Under the pieces are notes generated by a model that saw nothing but the letters and a program-made list of their open reading frames with translations, was not told the DNA's origin and did no database searches. Both the position numbers and the translations under genes were made by a program. Below, piece by piece: positions 1 to 8,193 of a stretch of 64,000 nt of DNA (its first letter is position 1; each line of letters starts with the position of its first letter). The stretch spans positions 1 through 64,000 of the forward strand of contig NZ_BAMW01000002.1 of assembly GCF_000963945.1 (NCBI RefSeq), read 5' to 3'. This stretch comes from Acetobacter indonesiensis (GTDB lineage: Bacteria > Pseudomonadota > Alphaproteobacteria > Acetobacterales > Acetobacteraceae).

Positions 1-43
1 CACTGGCACTGGCACTGGCACTGGCACTGGCACTGGCACTGGC
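1..43. repeat. Hexanucleotide tandem repeat (cactgg, seven copies)
   Basis: Seven perfect copies of the unit cactgg run from base 1 to 42 and may continue to the left of the window. In the frame of the CorA-like gene they encode alternating Thr and Gly. Six-base units keep the reading frame when the copy number changes, so length variation would alter a linker and not break the gene. Confidence 0.95.
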
Positions 44-862
44 ACGCCGTCCGTCGGGGGCACGTCAAGCGCAAGCCCGGTAGGTGAGGTTACTGCCCAG
101 CAGGTCTCTAAACCTGCTGCCACACCCCAGACAATTACGCCCTCCGCCCCCGGTGGCACTCTTGGGGCTGGTGAGATCATGGTTGCACTGATTGAAACCA
201 TTGTTGATCGGCTGGCCGATATTCTGGAAAGTGTGGGGGCACTGCTGGATACCCTTTCCCAGGATATTTTTCGCAAACAGCGGAGTGAACTGCCCCGGCA
301 CAACATTGCCGCATGGCAAAGGAACCTTTTGCAGCGTGTCGGCAGTTCGGGGGATTTATGCTCCCGTATGCGTGACACATTGCTGGGGCTGGAGCGACTG
401 ACCATCTTTCTGGGGGAAAGCAAGAAAGATGGTGCTGCACCATCATCCGGCTTTCCGCTGACCACACGCCGTTTTGAAGCTGGCGTCACAACGCTGCCGA
501 CCGAAAACGCGCCCTATGCCCTGTCTGGTGCATTAAGGGCGCGCATGACAACCGCTAATCGAGACCTTTCCTCGCTGACTGACTATGTAGCGCAGGCCGC
601 AGCCAAAGTTGAATTTCTTCTTGATGCTACGCTGGGTTTTATCAGCATTGAGCAGAACGGCATGATGAAGGTTCTAACCGTTGTCAGCTTTATTGGCGTT
701 GCCCCGACCCTGATTGCTGGCGTGTATGGAATGAACTTCAAGGACATTCCAGAGTTAGGGTGGCGGTATGGCTACTGGTATTCTCTGGCGTTAATGACAG
801 CTTCTGTGGTGCTTCCATTAGTATGGTTCTGGCGCAAAGGCTGGCTGGGAGGCATTAAATGA
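2..862 (+). CDS. CorA-family divalent metal ion transporter, 5' end cut off by the window
   Basis: Inner-membrane channel for Mg2+ (or Co2+/Ni2+/Zn2+). The reading frame is open from base 2, so the N-terminal part lies outside the window. The visible part starts with seven Thr-Gly pairs from a hexanucleotide repeat, then a Ser/Thr/Pro-rich linker, then the helical cytoplasmic stalk and two C-terminal membrane helices. The family signature Gly-Met-Asn followed by Phe sits between them (YGMNF, near base 730), and the protein ends with the usual short basic tail (WFWRKGWL). The internal ATG at 179 would skip the repeat and is unlikely to be the start. Stop overlaps the next start as ATGA. The repeat insertion is unusual for CorA. 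Family assignment is firm; the ion is not decided. Confidence 0.85.
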   Translation, partial: TGTGTGTGTGTGTGTPSVGGTSSASPVGEVTAQQVSKPAATPQTITPSAPGGTLGAGEIMVALIETIVDRLADILESVGALLDTLSQDIFRKQRSELPRHNIAAWQRNLLQRVGSSGDLCSRMRDTLLGLERLTIFLGESKKDGAAPSSGFPLTTRRFEAGVTTLPTENAPYALSGALRARMTTANRDLSSLTDYVAQAAAKVEFLLDATLGFISIEQNGMMKVLTVVSFIGVAPTLIAGVYGMNFKDIPELGWRYGYWYSLALMTASVVLPLVWFWRKGWLGGIK

Positions 863-1437
863 CTTTTCTACCATCACGCGGCGCAGTGTTCTCAGCCCCC
901 ACACGCAAAGCAAGATCCAGACGGGCTGTGGTAAACGTGCTGGCAGCTACGGTGCTGGCTATTGCGCCCGGTATCAGTCTGGCCGCCTCCGCCCATGTTG
1001 CTGGGCCGGACCCCCAAGCAGTTTACAACCGTATGGCGGCCGAACCGCTGCGCTACGCGGGCCTGTCCTCACACCAAAATAATCGTATTCTTCTTGGCCT
1101 GCATCAGACTGCCAATGGCGGCCTTGAAGGGGAAATGATGCGGCTTGATTCCGCCATGCGCCCCTTGGTGACTGGCCATGTTACCGGGCACATCAGCACA
1201 CCAGACATGATACAGACGTCACGCTGCACGCTGTCTGTGGCCCTGCCTCACCGCACGTTAACGCTTGATGGGCCGTGCTCTGCCACGCAGATTTCAGGCG
1301 CTTTGACCAACCGCCCGCACCCGACGCAACTATGGTCTCAGGTTTCGCGCTTTATCTCGCCCGATACATCTGTTTCGCAATATTGGTTGACCAACGCCGC
1401 TTGGCAGGCCGCAACCACCCCGCCCCCAACACCCTAA
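859..1437 (+). CDS. Predicted secreted protein of unknown function
   Basis: 192 residues. A basic stretch (KARSRR) is followed by a hydrophobic segment (about residues 25-43) ending in a signal-peptidase-like Leu-Ala-Ala-Ser-Ala site, so export to the periplasm is likely. The mature part is compact, with two cysteines about 22 residues apart that could form a disulfide, and a Pro-rich tail. The start overlaps the corA-like stop by four bases (ATGA), which points to translational coupling and possibly a related role at the envelope. I do not recognise the family. Confidence 0.7.
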   Translation: MTFLPSRGAVFSAPTRKARSRRAVVNVLAATVLAIAPGISLAASAHVAGPDPQAVYNRMAAEPLRYAGLSSHQNNRILLGLHQTANGGLEGEMMRLDSAMRPLVTGHVTGHISTPDMIQTSRCTLSVALPHRTLTLDGPCSATQISGALTNRPHPTQLWSQVSRFISPDTSVSQYWLTNAAWQAATTPPPTP

Positions 1438-1686
1438 AAACGATCCTTACACGCGTGTTGTAACATCTTCAGGTTGACGAACCGGCCTGATACCGGTATC
1501 GTCCCGGCCCAGACACTGGCTGACTTCACCTGCCCAGTGGCCCTCCTTCATAAGTCAGGACTCATCCTGCGTCGGCGTCACCGACGTAACGTATTTCCGT
1601 TACGCTAAGGCGCATGCCAGATGTGGGGTATTTTCCCGGTCCAGACATTTTCCCATCTGAACTACTGCCAGTCAGGGCATTCCTAA
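1438..1686 (+). promoter_or_regulatory. rho 5' leader with several inverted repeats
   Basis: This 249-bp gap has no convincing gene. It contains the palindromes at 1449-1458 (acacgcgtgt) and 1489-1500 (gataccggtatc), and two adjacent small hairpins with arms cgtcgg/ccgacg (1570-1586) and gtaacg/cgttac (1586-1603). rho is autoregulated through its leader in several bacteria, so a structured leader is plausible here; that role is inferred. Confidence 0.4.
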
Positions 1687-2985
1687 ATGCATCTTGCGGA
1701 ACTCAAGGCCAAATCACCGGCCGATCTTTTGGCCTGCGCCGAAGACCTGAATATCGAAAACGCATCCTCCCTGCGCAAGCAGGACATGATGTTCGCCATC
1801 CTGAAAACTCTGGCCGATAATGACCAGGCAATCTACGGCGATGGCACGCTCGAGATCCTGCATGACGGGTTCGGTTATCTCCGTTCCCCTGAATCAAATT
1901 ACCTTCCCGGCCCGGATGATATTTACATCTCCCCCACACAGGTACGTCGCTTCGGCCTGCGTACGGGGGACACGGTTGAAGGGCAGATTCGCGCCCCACG
2001 AGATGGCGAACGCTATTTCTCACTTCTGAAAATTAACAGCATCAATTTTGAACCGCCGGAGGCCGTGCGCCACCGCATCAATTTTGACAACCTGACACCA
2101 CTTTATCCTGAACGTCGCCTTCAGATGGAAGTGGAAAGTCAGGCACCTGCGGTCAGTGAAACCAAAGGCAAAAAGGGCACCAAAAGCACGCAGGATTTCA
2201 CACCGCGTGTTATTGATCTGGTGTCGCCCATTGGTATGGGCCAGCGCGCCCTGATTGTGGCACCGCCCCGTACCGGTAAGACTGTCATGCTGCAAAGCAT
2301 TGCGTCTTCCATCAGTGCCAATCACCCGGAATGCTTTCTGATCGTTCTGCTGATTGACGAACGCCCTGAAGAAGTGACCGACATGGCCCGCTCCGTGCGC
2401 GGTGAAGTCATTTCCTCGACGTTCGATGAACCCGCCCACCGCCACGTTCAGGTGACGGAAATGGTGCTGGAAAAAGCAAAACGTCTTGTTGAACACAAAC
2501 GCGACGTAGTCATTCTGCTGGATTCCATCACCCGTCTGGCCCGTGCTTACAACACCGTTGTGCCGTCATCAGGCAAAGTGTTGACGGGTGGTGTGGATGC
2601 AAACGCCCTTCAGCGCCCCAAGCGCTTCTTCGGTGCGGCCCGTAATATTGAAGAAGGTGGGTCTCTGACCATCATTGCAACGGCGCTGATTGATACCGGC
2701 AGCCGTATGGATGAAGTGATCTTTGAAGAATTCAAAGGCACGGGTAACTCTGAACTCATCCTTGATCGCAAGCTGGCTGACAAGCGTACCTTCCCCGCGA
2801 TTGATATTACCAAGAGCGGCACGCGTAAGGAAGAAATGCTGGTTGACCGTGCCACCCTGTCTAAAATGTGGGTGCTGCGTCGTATTCTGGCCCCGATGGG
2901 CAGCATGGATGCCATGGACTTCCTGCTGGATAAGCTTAAATACAGCAAATCCAACCATGACTTCTTTGAAGCCATGAACAATTAA
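1687..2985 (+). CDS. rho: Transcription termination factor Rho
   Basis: 432 residues. Hexameric RNA-dependent ATPase/helicase that ends transcription at Rho-dependent sites. The N-terminal Rho domain ([14 protein letters not shown]), the cold-shock-like RNA-binding domain (GFGYLRSP, about residues 60-120) and the RecA-type ATPase domain follow in order. Walker A is APPRTGKT (about 191-199) and the arginine-rich and Q/R-loop regions are present ([33 protein letters not shown]-type segment). A short Lys/Ser/Thr-rich insert around residues 155-172 separates the RNA-binding and ATPase domains. Ends 56 bases before a good intrinsic terminator. Confidence 0.98.
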   Translation: MHLAELKAKSPADLLACAEDLNIENASSLRKQDMMFAILKTLADNDQAIYGDGTLEILHDGFGYLRSPESNYLPGPDDIYISPTQVRRFGLRTGDTVEGQIRAPRDGERYFSLLKINSINFEPPEAVRHRINFDNLTPLYPERRLQMEVESQAPAVSETKGKKGTKSTQDFTPRVIDLVSPIGMGQRALIVAPPRTGKTVMLQSIASSISANHPECFLIVLLIDERPEEVTDMARSVRGEVISSTFDEPAHRHVQVTEMVLEKAKRLVEHKRDVVILLDSITRLARAYNTVVPSSGKVLTGGVDANALQRPKRFFGAARNIEEGGSLTIIATALIDTGSRMDEVIFEEFKGTGNSELILDRKLADKRTFPAIDITKSGTRKEEMLVDRATLSKMWVLRRILAPMGSMDAMDFLLDKLKYSKSNHDFFEAMNN

Positions 2986-3041
2986 AGAAGGAGCGGACCT
3001 CGGTTCTCTCCTTCCACGCTTCCCTTGATGGGGGCGTAACT

Positions 3042-3335
3042 TCAGGCGGTCTTCGGGCCGCCTTTTTTCTGTATGGTCAGAACGATACTGCCATCAGCCC
3101 CTTCCTGCTCCGACACAATCAGATGGCCAAGCCCTGTGACAGACCGGCTGACATTTTTACGGGGTTCCTCCCCCTTTAACCGAACAGCCAGCAAACTACC
3201 TGGGGCCAACCCATCAAGCGCCAATCTGGTTCGCACAAATGTCATGGGGCATTTTTCATGCGTGATATCCAGCATCACCACACTGGGGCCGCCCCCTATT
3301 GATGCCGGAAAAACATCACTTTCCATCACTTTCAT
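3042..3335 (-). CDS. TusA/SirA-like sulfur carrier protein
   Basis: About 97 residues. The TusA family carries persulfide sulfur on a conserved cysteine for tRNA thiolation or related sulfur delivery. The family core is visible: LDITHEKCP, with the Cys-Pro motif at the start of the first helix (CPMTFVRTRLAL), and a C-terminal strand HLIVSEQEG. The open frame extends upstream to 3446, but ATG at 3335 or at 3326 is favoured because AGGGAG lies just ahead (10 bases before the 3326 ATG). Convergent with rho; the rho terminator overlaps its 3' end. Confidence 0.8.
   Translation of the reverse strand: MKVMESDVFPASIGGGPSVVMLDITHEKCPMTFVRTRLALDGLAPGSLLAVRLKGEEPRKNVSRSVTGLGHLIVSEQEGADGSIVLTIQKKGGPKTA
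3044..3068 (+). terminator. Intrinsic terminator of rho
   Basis: Stem aggcgg/ccgcct around a ttcg-containing loop, followed by a run of six T on the plus strand. The hairpin lies inside the last codons of the convergent tusA-like gene. Confidence 0.8.
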
Positions 3336-3483
3336 ACTCCCTACGTTCCTGCACGCTGGCAGGATATAGTGTTTCCAAAAAGTATAAAAACCGTCACTGC
3401 CGCGTAAAATTGGACAAACCCCTTCATTTTCGGCTACCTGATACACAACGAATGCAGGTGGTAAATAAGCAGGATTTGCGCCC

Positions 3484-3969
3484 TTGAAGTCTCAGTCGGC
3501 AGAAGAATCGCGGATCGCGCAGCTCTGTGTAGAACATGGCCTGAAAATGACCGGACAGCGTCGCGTTATCGCACGGGTTCTGTCAGACGCAGATGATCAT
3601 CCGGATGTTGAAGAACTCTATCGTCGGGCTTCGGCGCTGGATTCCCGTATTTCCGTAGCAACCGTTTATCGTACGGTTCGGCTGCTGGAAGAAAAAGGGA
3701 TTCTGGAACGCCGGGATTTTGGCGGTGGGCGCGCACGGTATGAAGCCACAGAAGGCGGCCGTCACCATTATCATCTGATTGATGTTGATAACGGTAAAGT
3801 GATTGAGTTTGAAGACCCCGAGCATGAAGAACTCATGCGGCGTGTGGCCGAACGGCTGGGGTTTGACTTTGTCTCCATGCGGCTTGAACTGTTTGGCAAA
3901 AAACGCCCGCAGTCACAAAAAGCCGCCAAGCCCGCGACGCGTAGCAGCAAGAAGGGATCTGCTGAATGA
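3484..3969 (+). CDS. fur: Ferric uptake regulator family protein (Fur)
   Basis: 161 residues. Metal-sensing repressor, winged-helix DNA-binding domain first (MTGQRRVIARVL, DVEELYRRA, SVATVYRTVRLLEEKGI) then a dimerisation and metal-binding domain with HHYH at 94-97. The Cys-x-x-Cys that follows this motif in E. coli Fur is replaced by Asp and Asn (LIDVDNGK), which is common in alphaproteobacterial Fur/Mur proteins. The C-terminus is a basic Lys/Ser tail. Start is TTG: a stop lies 18 bases upstream, no ATG is available before residue 22, and AGGA sits nine bases ahead. The stop overlaps the olsB start (ATGA). Fe versus Mn sensing is not decided. Confidence 0.88.
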   Translation: MKSQSAEESRIAQLCVEHGLKMTGQRRVIARVLSDADDHPDVEELYRRASALDSRISVATVYRTVRLLEEKGILERRDFGGGRARYEATEGGRHHYHLIDVDNGKVIEFEDPEHEELMRRVAERLGFDFVSMRLELFGKKRPQSQKAAKPATRSSKKGSAE

Positions 3970-4817
3970 GTGCTGCCAAGCAGGCCCCTAACGGCTCTCT
4001 CTCAACGCTTGATCTTGAGCGCACAGGCTTTCCGGAACTGCGCGGCGGCAATCTAAGCGTTCGCATTGCGACCACAGATGATGAACGCGATGCCGCACAA
4101 GCGCTCCGCTACCGCGTTTTTTATGAAGAAATGGACGCGCACCCCACACCTGACATGCTGCGTCTGAAGCGTGACTTTGACGAATTTGATGCCGTGGCAG
4201 ACCATCTTCTGGTTATTGATAACGCCATTGCCTCAGACGCACGTGGAATTGTCGGGACCTATCGGCTGGTTCAAAGCGACGCGGCAGAGAAAATCGGGCG
4301 TTTCTATTCCTCCAGTGAATATGATATCTCGCCCCTGACCGAATTCCCGGGACGTCTGCTGGAAGTCGGGCGCGCCTGTGTGGATAAGGATTACCGTGGG
4401 CGCACCGCAATGCAGCTTCTGTGGCGCGGCATTGCATCCTATATTTTCCTTCATCGGATTGACGTACTGTTTGGCTGCGCAAGTCTGCCCGGCACCAACC
4501 CCGATAATCTGGCCGATGAACTAACCTATCTTTACCATAACCATCTTGCTCCACCGGCCCTGCGCGTCAAAGCTCTGCCGGAACGACGGATTGAAATGCT
4601 GCGTGTTGACCCGCACGCCCTTGATTACCGCAAGTGCCTTGCAGGGCTCCCTCCCCTTATCAAAGGCTACCTGCGTCTTGGTGGATATGTCGGGGACGGC
4701 GCAGTTATTGATCCGCAGTTTAATACGACGGACGTGGCGGTTCTGGTCAAAAGCGAACTGATGGCTGATAAATATTATCGCCATTACGAACGCCGTCTGC
4801 GTGATGCGCTGGACTGA
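3966..4817 (+). CDS. olsB: L-ornithine N-alpha-acyltransferase (OlsB-like)
   Basis: 283 residues. Transfers a 3-hydroxyacyl group from acyl carrier protein to the alpha-amino group of ornithine, giving lyso-ornithine lipid, the first step to the phosphorus-free ornithine lipids common in acetic acid bacteria. The GNAT-type core is visible: ALRYRVFYEE near residue 45, GTYRLV, then LEVGRACVDKDYRGRTAMQLLWRGI near 138-160. The C-terminal part (LPPLIKGYLRLGGYVGDGAVIDPQFNTTDVAVLV) is typical of the OlsB/hemolysin-like family. Start overlaps fur by four bases, so the two are translationally coupled. The partner acyltransferase OlsA is not nearby. Confidence 0.85.
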   Translation: MSAAKQAPNGSLSTLDLERTGFPELRGGNLSVRIATTDDERDAAQALRYRVFYEEMDAHPTPDMLRLKRDFDEFDAVADHLLVIDNAIASDARGIVGTYRLVQSDAAEKIGRFYSSSEYDISPLTEFPGRLLEVGRACVDKDYRGRTAMQLLWRGIASYIFLHRIDVLFGCASLPGTNPDNLADELTYLYHNHLAPPALRVKALPERRIEMLRVDPHALDYRKCLAGLPPLIKGYLRLGGYVGDGAVIDPQFNTTDVAVLVKSELMADKYYRHYERRLRDALD

Positions 4818-4832
4818 CGGTTACTGTCAGTC
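4812..4832 (+). other. 7-bp inverted repeat after olsB
   Basis: Arms gactgac and gtcagtc are perfect around a seven-base loop; the left arm includes the olsB stop. There is no T-tract, so it is not a classic terminator. It may protect an mRNA end or do nothing. Confidence 0.35.
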
Positions 4833-4881
4833 CAACAGTCCCTGATCCTTATTTCTTATATAGCATCGGCCTGACCCGGTT

Positions 4882-6531
4882 GTGAAACGTCCCGCTTTCC
4901 CCCGTATTCTGGCAGGCCGCTGGCGCAAACCGAGCCGACAAAGCATACGTCATACGCTTGTTATGCTCGGTATTGGTGCCATTACGGCTCTTGCGTTGCC
5001 TCCCGTGCATTTTCTGCCCGTTCTATTGCTGACATTTCCCCTGCTGGGCCGGGTTCTGAACCGGACGTCATCTTGGAAAGAGGCTGCGTGGGCTGGCGGA
5101 TTATTTGGGTTTGGGCTGTATGCCGCTAGCCTATATTGGCTGGTAAATGCCGTCATGATCCGGGCTGAAGAGTTCTGGTGGTTTGTCCCCTTCCCTTCCC
5201 TCGGTTGCGCCCTGATTCTGGCCCCTATGACGGCGGCTCCAGCGGCCTTAAGCCTGCTGGCTCGGCGGGGTGTCGCCCGTCTTGTCTTTTTTGCCGGGGC
5301 ATGGACGCTGTTTGATATGGGGCGCGTGTTCCTGTTTAGCGGCTTCCCGTGGAATCCTCTTGGAAGTGCCCTTGCCATCCCTGGACAGGCTGGAGACGTG
5401 CTGCTTCAACCCGCAGCCTGGATTGGTGTAGATGGCCTCACCCTGTTTCTGGTTCTGGGCAGCCTTCTCTGCGGCGCAGCAATGCAGGATATCTGGCGCG
5501 CCAGAACAGGGAAAACATCGCTGGTTTTTACCTCGCCTCGCATGAGGTGGTCGGTAATCGGGGGAACGGGCCTTCTGGGCGCCAGCCTATTGATAGCCAG
5601 TCTGTCACGCCTCCATACGGTTCACCCTGTTGGTGAAAATGGGCCGATTGCCGTTATGGTTCAGGGCAATGTGCCTGAAACAGAAAAGGTTGGTCACCAG
5701 AACCCGCGTGATATTTTCCTACGCTATCTGCGCCTGACCTCAGATGGTGTCAGACAAGCGCAACGGATCCGACAGTCTGACCCACTCTATGCAAATAGCC
5801 CCATTGTTTTCCTGTGGCCTGAAACCTCTTTTCCCGGGTACGACCTGTTGCAAGATAGCCCCCGTGCCCGCCAGCTTATTATGGCGTGGACTGACGGGGC
5901 GGAAGCCGGTCTGATTGGTGCCTTACGGCAGGATGACTCTAATCGCTATCGTAATTCCGTTTTGGCATTGGCACCTGGCGGCGGCATAGAAGCTATCTAT
6001 GATAAGGCACGTCTTGTGCCATTTGGTGAATATCAACCCTCCTACATCCCGCTGCAGATTGTACCACAGGGCGGCATGGCCGCAGGCCCCGGCCCGCAGA
6101 CATGGCATTTGCCCAATGTACCCGATGTAGGACCACTGATCTGTTATGAAGTGATTTTTTCAGGCGACGTTGTCGATGAAAAAGACAGACCCCGTTGGCT
6201 GGCGAACGTCACAAATGATGGTTGGTTTGGTGACAGCGCCGGGCCAAGGCAGCATCTTTCGTCTGTAAGACTTCGTGCTATTGAAGAAGGGCTTCCCGTC
6301 GCACGTGCCGCCAATACCGGGATTTCCATTGCCTATGATGGTTTTGGTCACGAATTGAAACGTCTGGGCTGGGGAAAGGCAGGGGTCATTGTAACGCCAC
6401 TACCCGCCCCGCTTCCTCAACCTTTTTTTGCCAGATTTGGCAGAATTCTGCCATTTTCCCTTTGTATCGTTTCGATGCTATCAGGTTTGATGCTACAAAG
6501 ACGCAAGTCTGAAAATCCATCAAATTCTTAA
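4882..6531 (+). CDS. lnt: Apolipoprotein N-acyltransferase
   Basis: 549 residues. Adds the third acyl chain to the N-terminal cysteine of lipoproteins in the inner membrane. Several hydrophobic helices fill the first 200 residues, then a periplasmic nitrilase-like domain begins at about residue 235 (IAVMVQGNVPETEKV). The nitrilase triad is visible as Glu314 (WPETSFPG), Lys375 (YDKARLVPFGEY) and Cys421 (LICYEVIF). A last membrane helix (LPFSLCIVSMLSGLMLQ) closes the protein. Start is GTG at 4882 with no strong ribosome site. Downstream of fur-olsB in the same direction. Confidence 0.95.
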   Translation: MKRPAFPRILAGRWRKPSRQSIRHTLVMLGIGAITALALPPVHFLPVLLLTFPLLGRVLNRTSSWKEAAWAGGLFGFGLYAASLYWLVNAVMIRAEEFWWFVPFPSLGCALILAPMTAAPAALSLLARRGVARLVFFAGAWTLFDMGRVFLFSGFPWNPLGSALAIPGQAGDVLLQPAAWIGVDGLTLFLVLGSLLCGAAMQDIWRARTGKTSLVFTSPRMRWSVIGGTGLLGASLLIASLSRLHTVHPVGENGPIAVMVQGNVPETEKVGHQNPRDIFLRYLRLTSDGVRQAQRIRQSDPLYANSPIVFLWPETSFPGYDLLQDSPRARQLIMAWTDGAEAGLIGALRQDDSNRYRNSVLALAPGGGIEAIYDKARLVPFGEYQPSYIPLQIVPQGGMAAGPGPQTWHLPNVPDVGPLICYEVIFSGDVVDEKDRPRWLANVTNDGWFGDSAGPRQHLSSVRLRAIEEGLPVARAANTGISIAYDGFGHELKRLGWGKAGVIVTPLPAPLPQPFFARFGRILPFSLCIVSMLSGLMLQRRKSENPSNS

Positions 6532-6565
6532 TGAAGTCTTTATAAAAACTTAATGATGGCTTTAT
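6528..6565 (+). promoter_or_regulatory. Tandem 16-bp repeat, candidate operator of the XRE regulator
   Basis: Two copies of the pattern TTAATGA-N3-CTTTAT begin at 6528 and 6550. They agree at 14 of 16 positions and are 22 bases apart, about two helical turns. The first copy includes the lnt stop codon. They lie just ahead of a helix-turn-helix gene, so autoregulation by that protein is a fair guess. Confidence 0.5.
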
Positions 6566-6595
6566 ACGTTTGTCTGTTCATATGTGAGAAGCAGC

Positions 6596-7117
6596 GTGAC
6601 AGAGCCTCAAAACAAACAGGAACCAACCATTTCCTCTTCCTCTCATGCCTCCCTAAAGGATGTCCTTATCGGACAGCGCATCCGCCTAAGACGTACGTCT
6701 GTCGGGCTCTCCCAAGAAAAATTGGGTGAGGCAGTAGGCATTACATTTCAGCAGATACAAAAATACGAACGGGGCACCAACCGTGTTGGAGCCTCGCGAC
6801 TACATGATATTGCAACTGCTCTGGCTGTGCCGATTACCTTCTTTTTTTATGATGGCGACACCCTACCTTTTTCAGCTTCGCAAGACCACAAGGACGCAGA
6901 CAGGTTTCAGCTTTCCGAAAAACGAAAAACGTTTGCAGGCCCGCAGTCACCTGCTCCGCAGCCAAAGCTGACGCAGGAAGAGGCTGATTTCCTGAAACGG
7001 GAAGAAACATTGGAACTTTTGCGGGCGTATTACGCCATTTCAGACGCCAGCGCCCGCAAAAATATGCTGGATTTTTTGAAATCCATGACTGCGGAAAACA
7101 CGCAGAAAGGCCAGTAA
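6596..7117 (+). CDS. XRE-family helix-turn-helix transcriptional regulator
   Basis: About 173 residues. A Cro/C1-type HTH occupies roughly residues 25-80 (IGQRIRLRRTSVGLSQEKLG, TFQQIQKYERGTNRVGASRL), followed by a short Phe-rich segment (ITFFFYDGD) and a C-terminal Lys/Glu-rich helical region (EEADFLKREETLELLRAYYAI). Such chromosomal regulators with a C-terminal helical tail are widespread in alphaproteobacteria and often control growth or polysaccharide genes. Two GTG starts are possible, 6584 and 6596; 6596 has AGAAG a few bases ahead and is preferred. Target genes are unknown. Confidence 0.85.
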   Translation: MTEPQNKQEPTISSSSHASLKDVLIGQRIRLRRTSVGLSQEKLGEAVGITFQQIQKYERGTNRVGASRLHDIATALAVPITFFFYDGDTLPFSASQDHKDADRFQLSEKRKTFAGPQSPAPQPKLTQEEADFLKREETLELLRAYYAISDASARKNMLDFLKSMTAENTQKGQ

Positions 7118-7132
7118 GGCCAAAAATCTAAA

Positions 7133-7163
7133 AGAGCGTATGATCACATACGCTCTCATTTTT
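7133..7163. terminator. Bidirectional intrinsic terminator
   Basis: Perfect 10-bp stem agagcgtatg/catacgctct with a four-base loop, T-rich on the plus-strand 3' side and A-rich on its left, so it can serve both the XRE gene and the convergent DUF2076 gene. Confidence 0.9.
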
Positions 7164-7168
7164 ACTCT

Positions 7169-7936
7169 TTAAAAATTATCATCGCCCCAGTCACCGCCAA
7201 AATCGCCGCCGGTGTCCTGGCTGCCCCAATCGTTTCCGCCAGCGTCAAAATTTGGGTCAGCCGTTGTGCCCTGACCAGCAAACGGGTCTGCTGCATCACC
7301 ATAGTTATTAATAATGGTTTCGTTCTGTGGTGCGCCTGCGCCCCAACCCCCATCACCAGCACCTGCCGCTCCGTGATGATCACTAAACAGGCTGGTCAGA
7401 GCATTTGCTGCCAACATACCGCCAGCAACGCCTGTCGCAGTTGTCAGCGCAGAGCCCAGAAAGCCAGTGCCACCGCGCTGAAACATACCGGGCTGCATAC
7501 CGTACGGCATAGGTTGCGGCTGATATTGTGGCGGCATGGACGCGGTGCCGGGGTTTCCACCCCAACCGGGTGGGGTTTGCTGCGTCTGCTGCGGGCGCTG
7601 ACCACCGCCAAACAGCCCCCCAAAAAAACCGCCTGAAGCAGGTTTCTGCTGTTGGGCCTGTTGCAGTTGCTGCTGCGCCTGCTGAAGCTGGAACTGAAGC
7701 TGCTGAATACGGTTTTGCGCTTCAACCAGTGCGGCTTCCTGCACAACCGCCATTTGCGTAATGCGGTAGCGGGCTTCCGGATAGTGCTGAAACTGCTGCG
7801 CGATGAAATTGTCTGCTTCAGGATCAATCGCTGGCAGATTCGGACGCGTGCTGGGCACACTGCCAAACCCGCCCTGCGCGGCACCCCCAACACGTGCGAC
7901 AAATTTGGAAATAAGGTCGCGTTCTTCGTTGTTCAT
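7169..7936 (-). CDS. DUF2076 family protein, Gln- and Gly-rich
   Basis: 255 residues. The N-terminal part (NNEERDLISKFVARV, then AQQFQHYPEARYRITQ) fits the DUF2076 family, described as putative periplasmic ligand-binding sensors. It continues into a Gln-rich coiled coil (residues about 70-100), Gly/Pro-rich low-complexity sequence with GGFFGGLFGGG, a hydrophobic Ala/Gly helix (GVAGGMLAANALTSLF) and an acidic Asp/Gly/Trp tail ending in Phe. No signal peptide is apparent. The ATG at 7936 is chosen over the GTG one codon earlier because AGGAAGG lies six bases ahead. Cellular role unknown. Confidence 0.8.
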   Translation of the reverse strand: MNNEERDLISKFVARVGGAAQGGFGSVPSTRPNLPAIDPEADNFIAQQFQHYPEARYRITQMAVVQEAALVEAQNRIQQLQFQLQQAQQQLQQAQQQKPASGGFFGGLFGGGQRPQQTQQTPPGWGGNPGTASMPPQYQPQPMPYGMQPGMFQRGGTGFLGSALTTATGVAGGMLAANALTSLFSDHHGAAGAGDGGWGAGAPQNETIINNYGDAADPFAGQGTTADPNFDAGGNDWGSQDTGGDFGGDWGDDNF

Positions 7937-8193
7937 CACATACCTTCCTGCCTGACTGAGGCCATTACCAGACTAATGTAACAGTACACAGGGTGCCACG
8001 TCACTCTGTCCAAGATGTGGCGCGCCAACGCATCACTTACAAGGGGCCACATGGCGGGAGTTTGTCTCGTTCTCTTCCTGTATGGCACGCACATCTGTAT
8101 GGTGTGCGCCAACAGGTGCCCGGTAGCGTTTGCCGCTGGGTGCAAAAATTGTCAGACCCATTTCTGTTCCCTTTACGGAGTTTCATCCTGACC
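7937..8193 (+). promoter_or_regulatory. Divergent intergenic region and glyQ leader
   Basis: 257 bp between divergent genes, so both promoters must lie here. It holds two imperfect hairpins: gccacgtc/gatgtggc near 7993-8019 and one near 8084-8112 with arms cgcaca/tgtgcg. An open frame runs from 7993 into glyQ but its product would carry a non-homologous 67-residue extension. No clear -35/-10 pair was identified. Confidence 0.35.

Noticed and set aside
1-43. Short tandem repeat considered as CRISPR or satellite
   Set aside because: The units are contiguous six-base copies without spacers and fall in frame in a coding region.
1614-1820. 68-codon frame overlapping the rho start
   Set aside because: Overlaps rho in another frame and lacks a ribosome site; rho is certain.
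7993-8193. N-terminal extension of glyQ
   Set aside because: The extra 67 residues are unlike GlyQ; the ATG at 8194 matches the family start.
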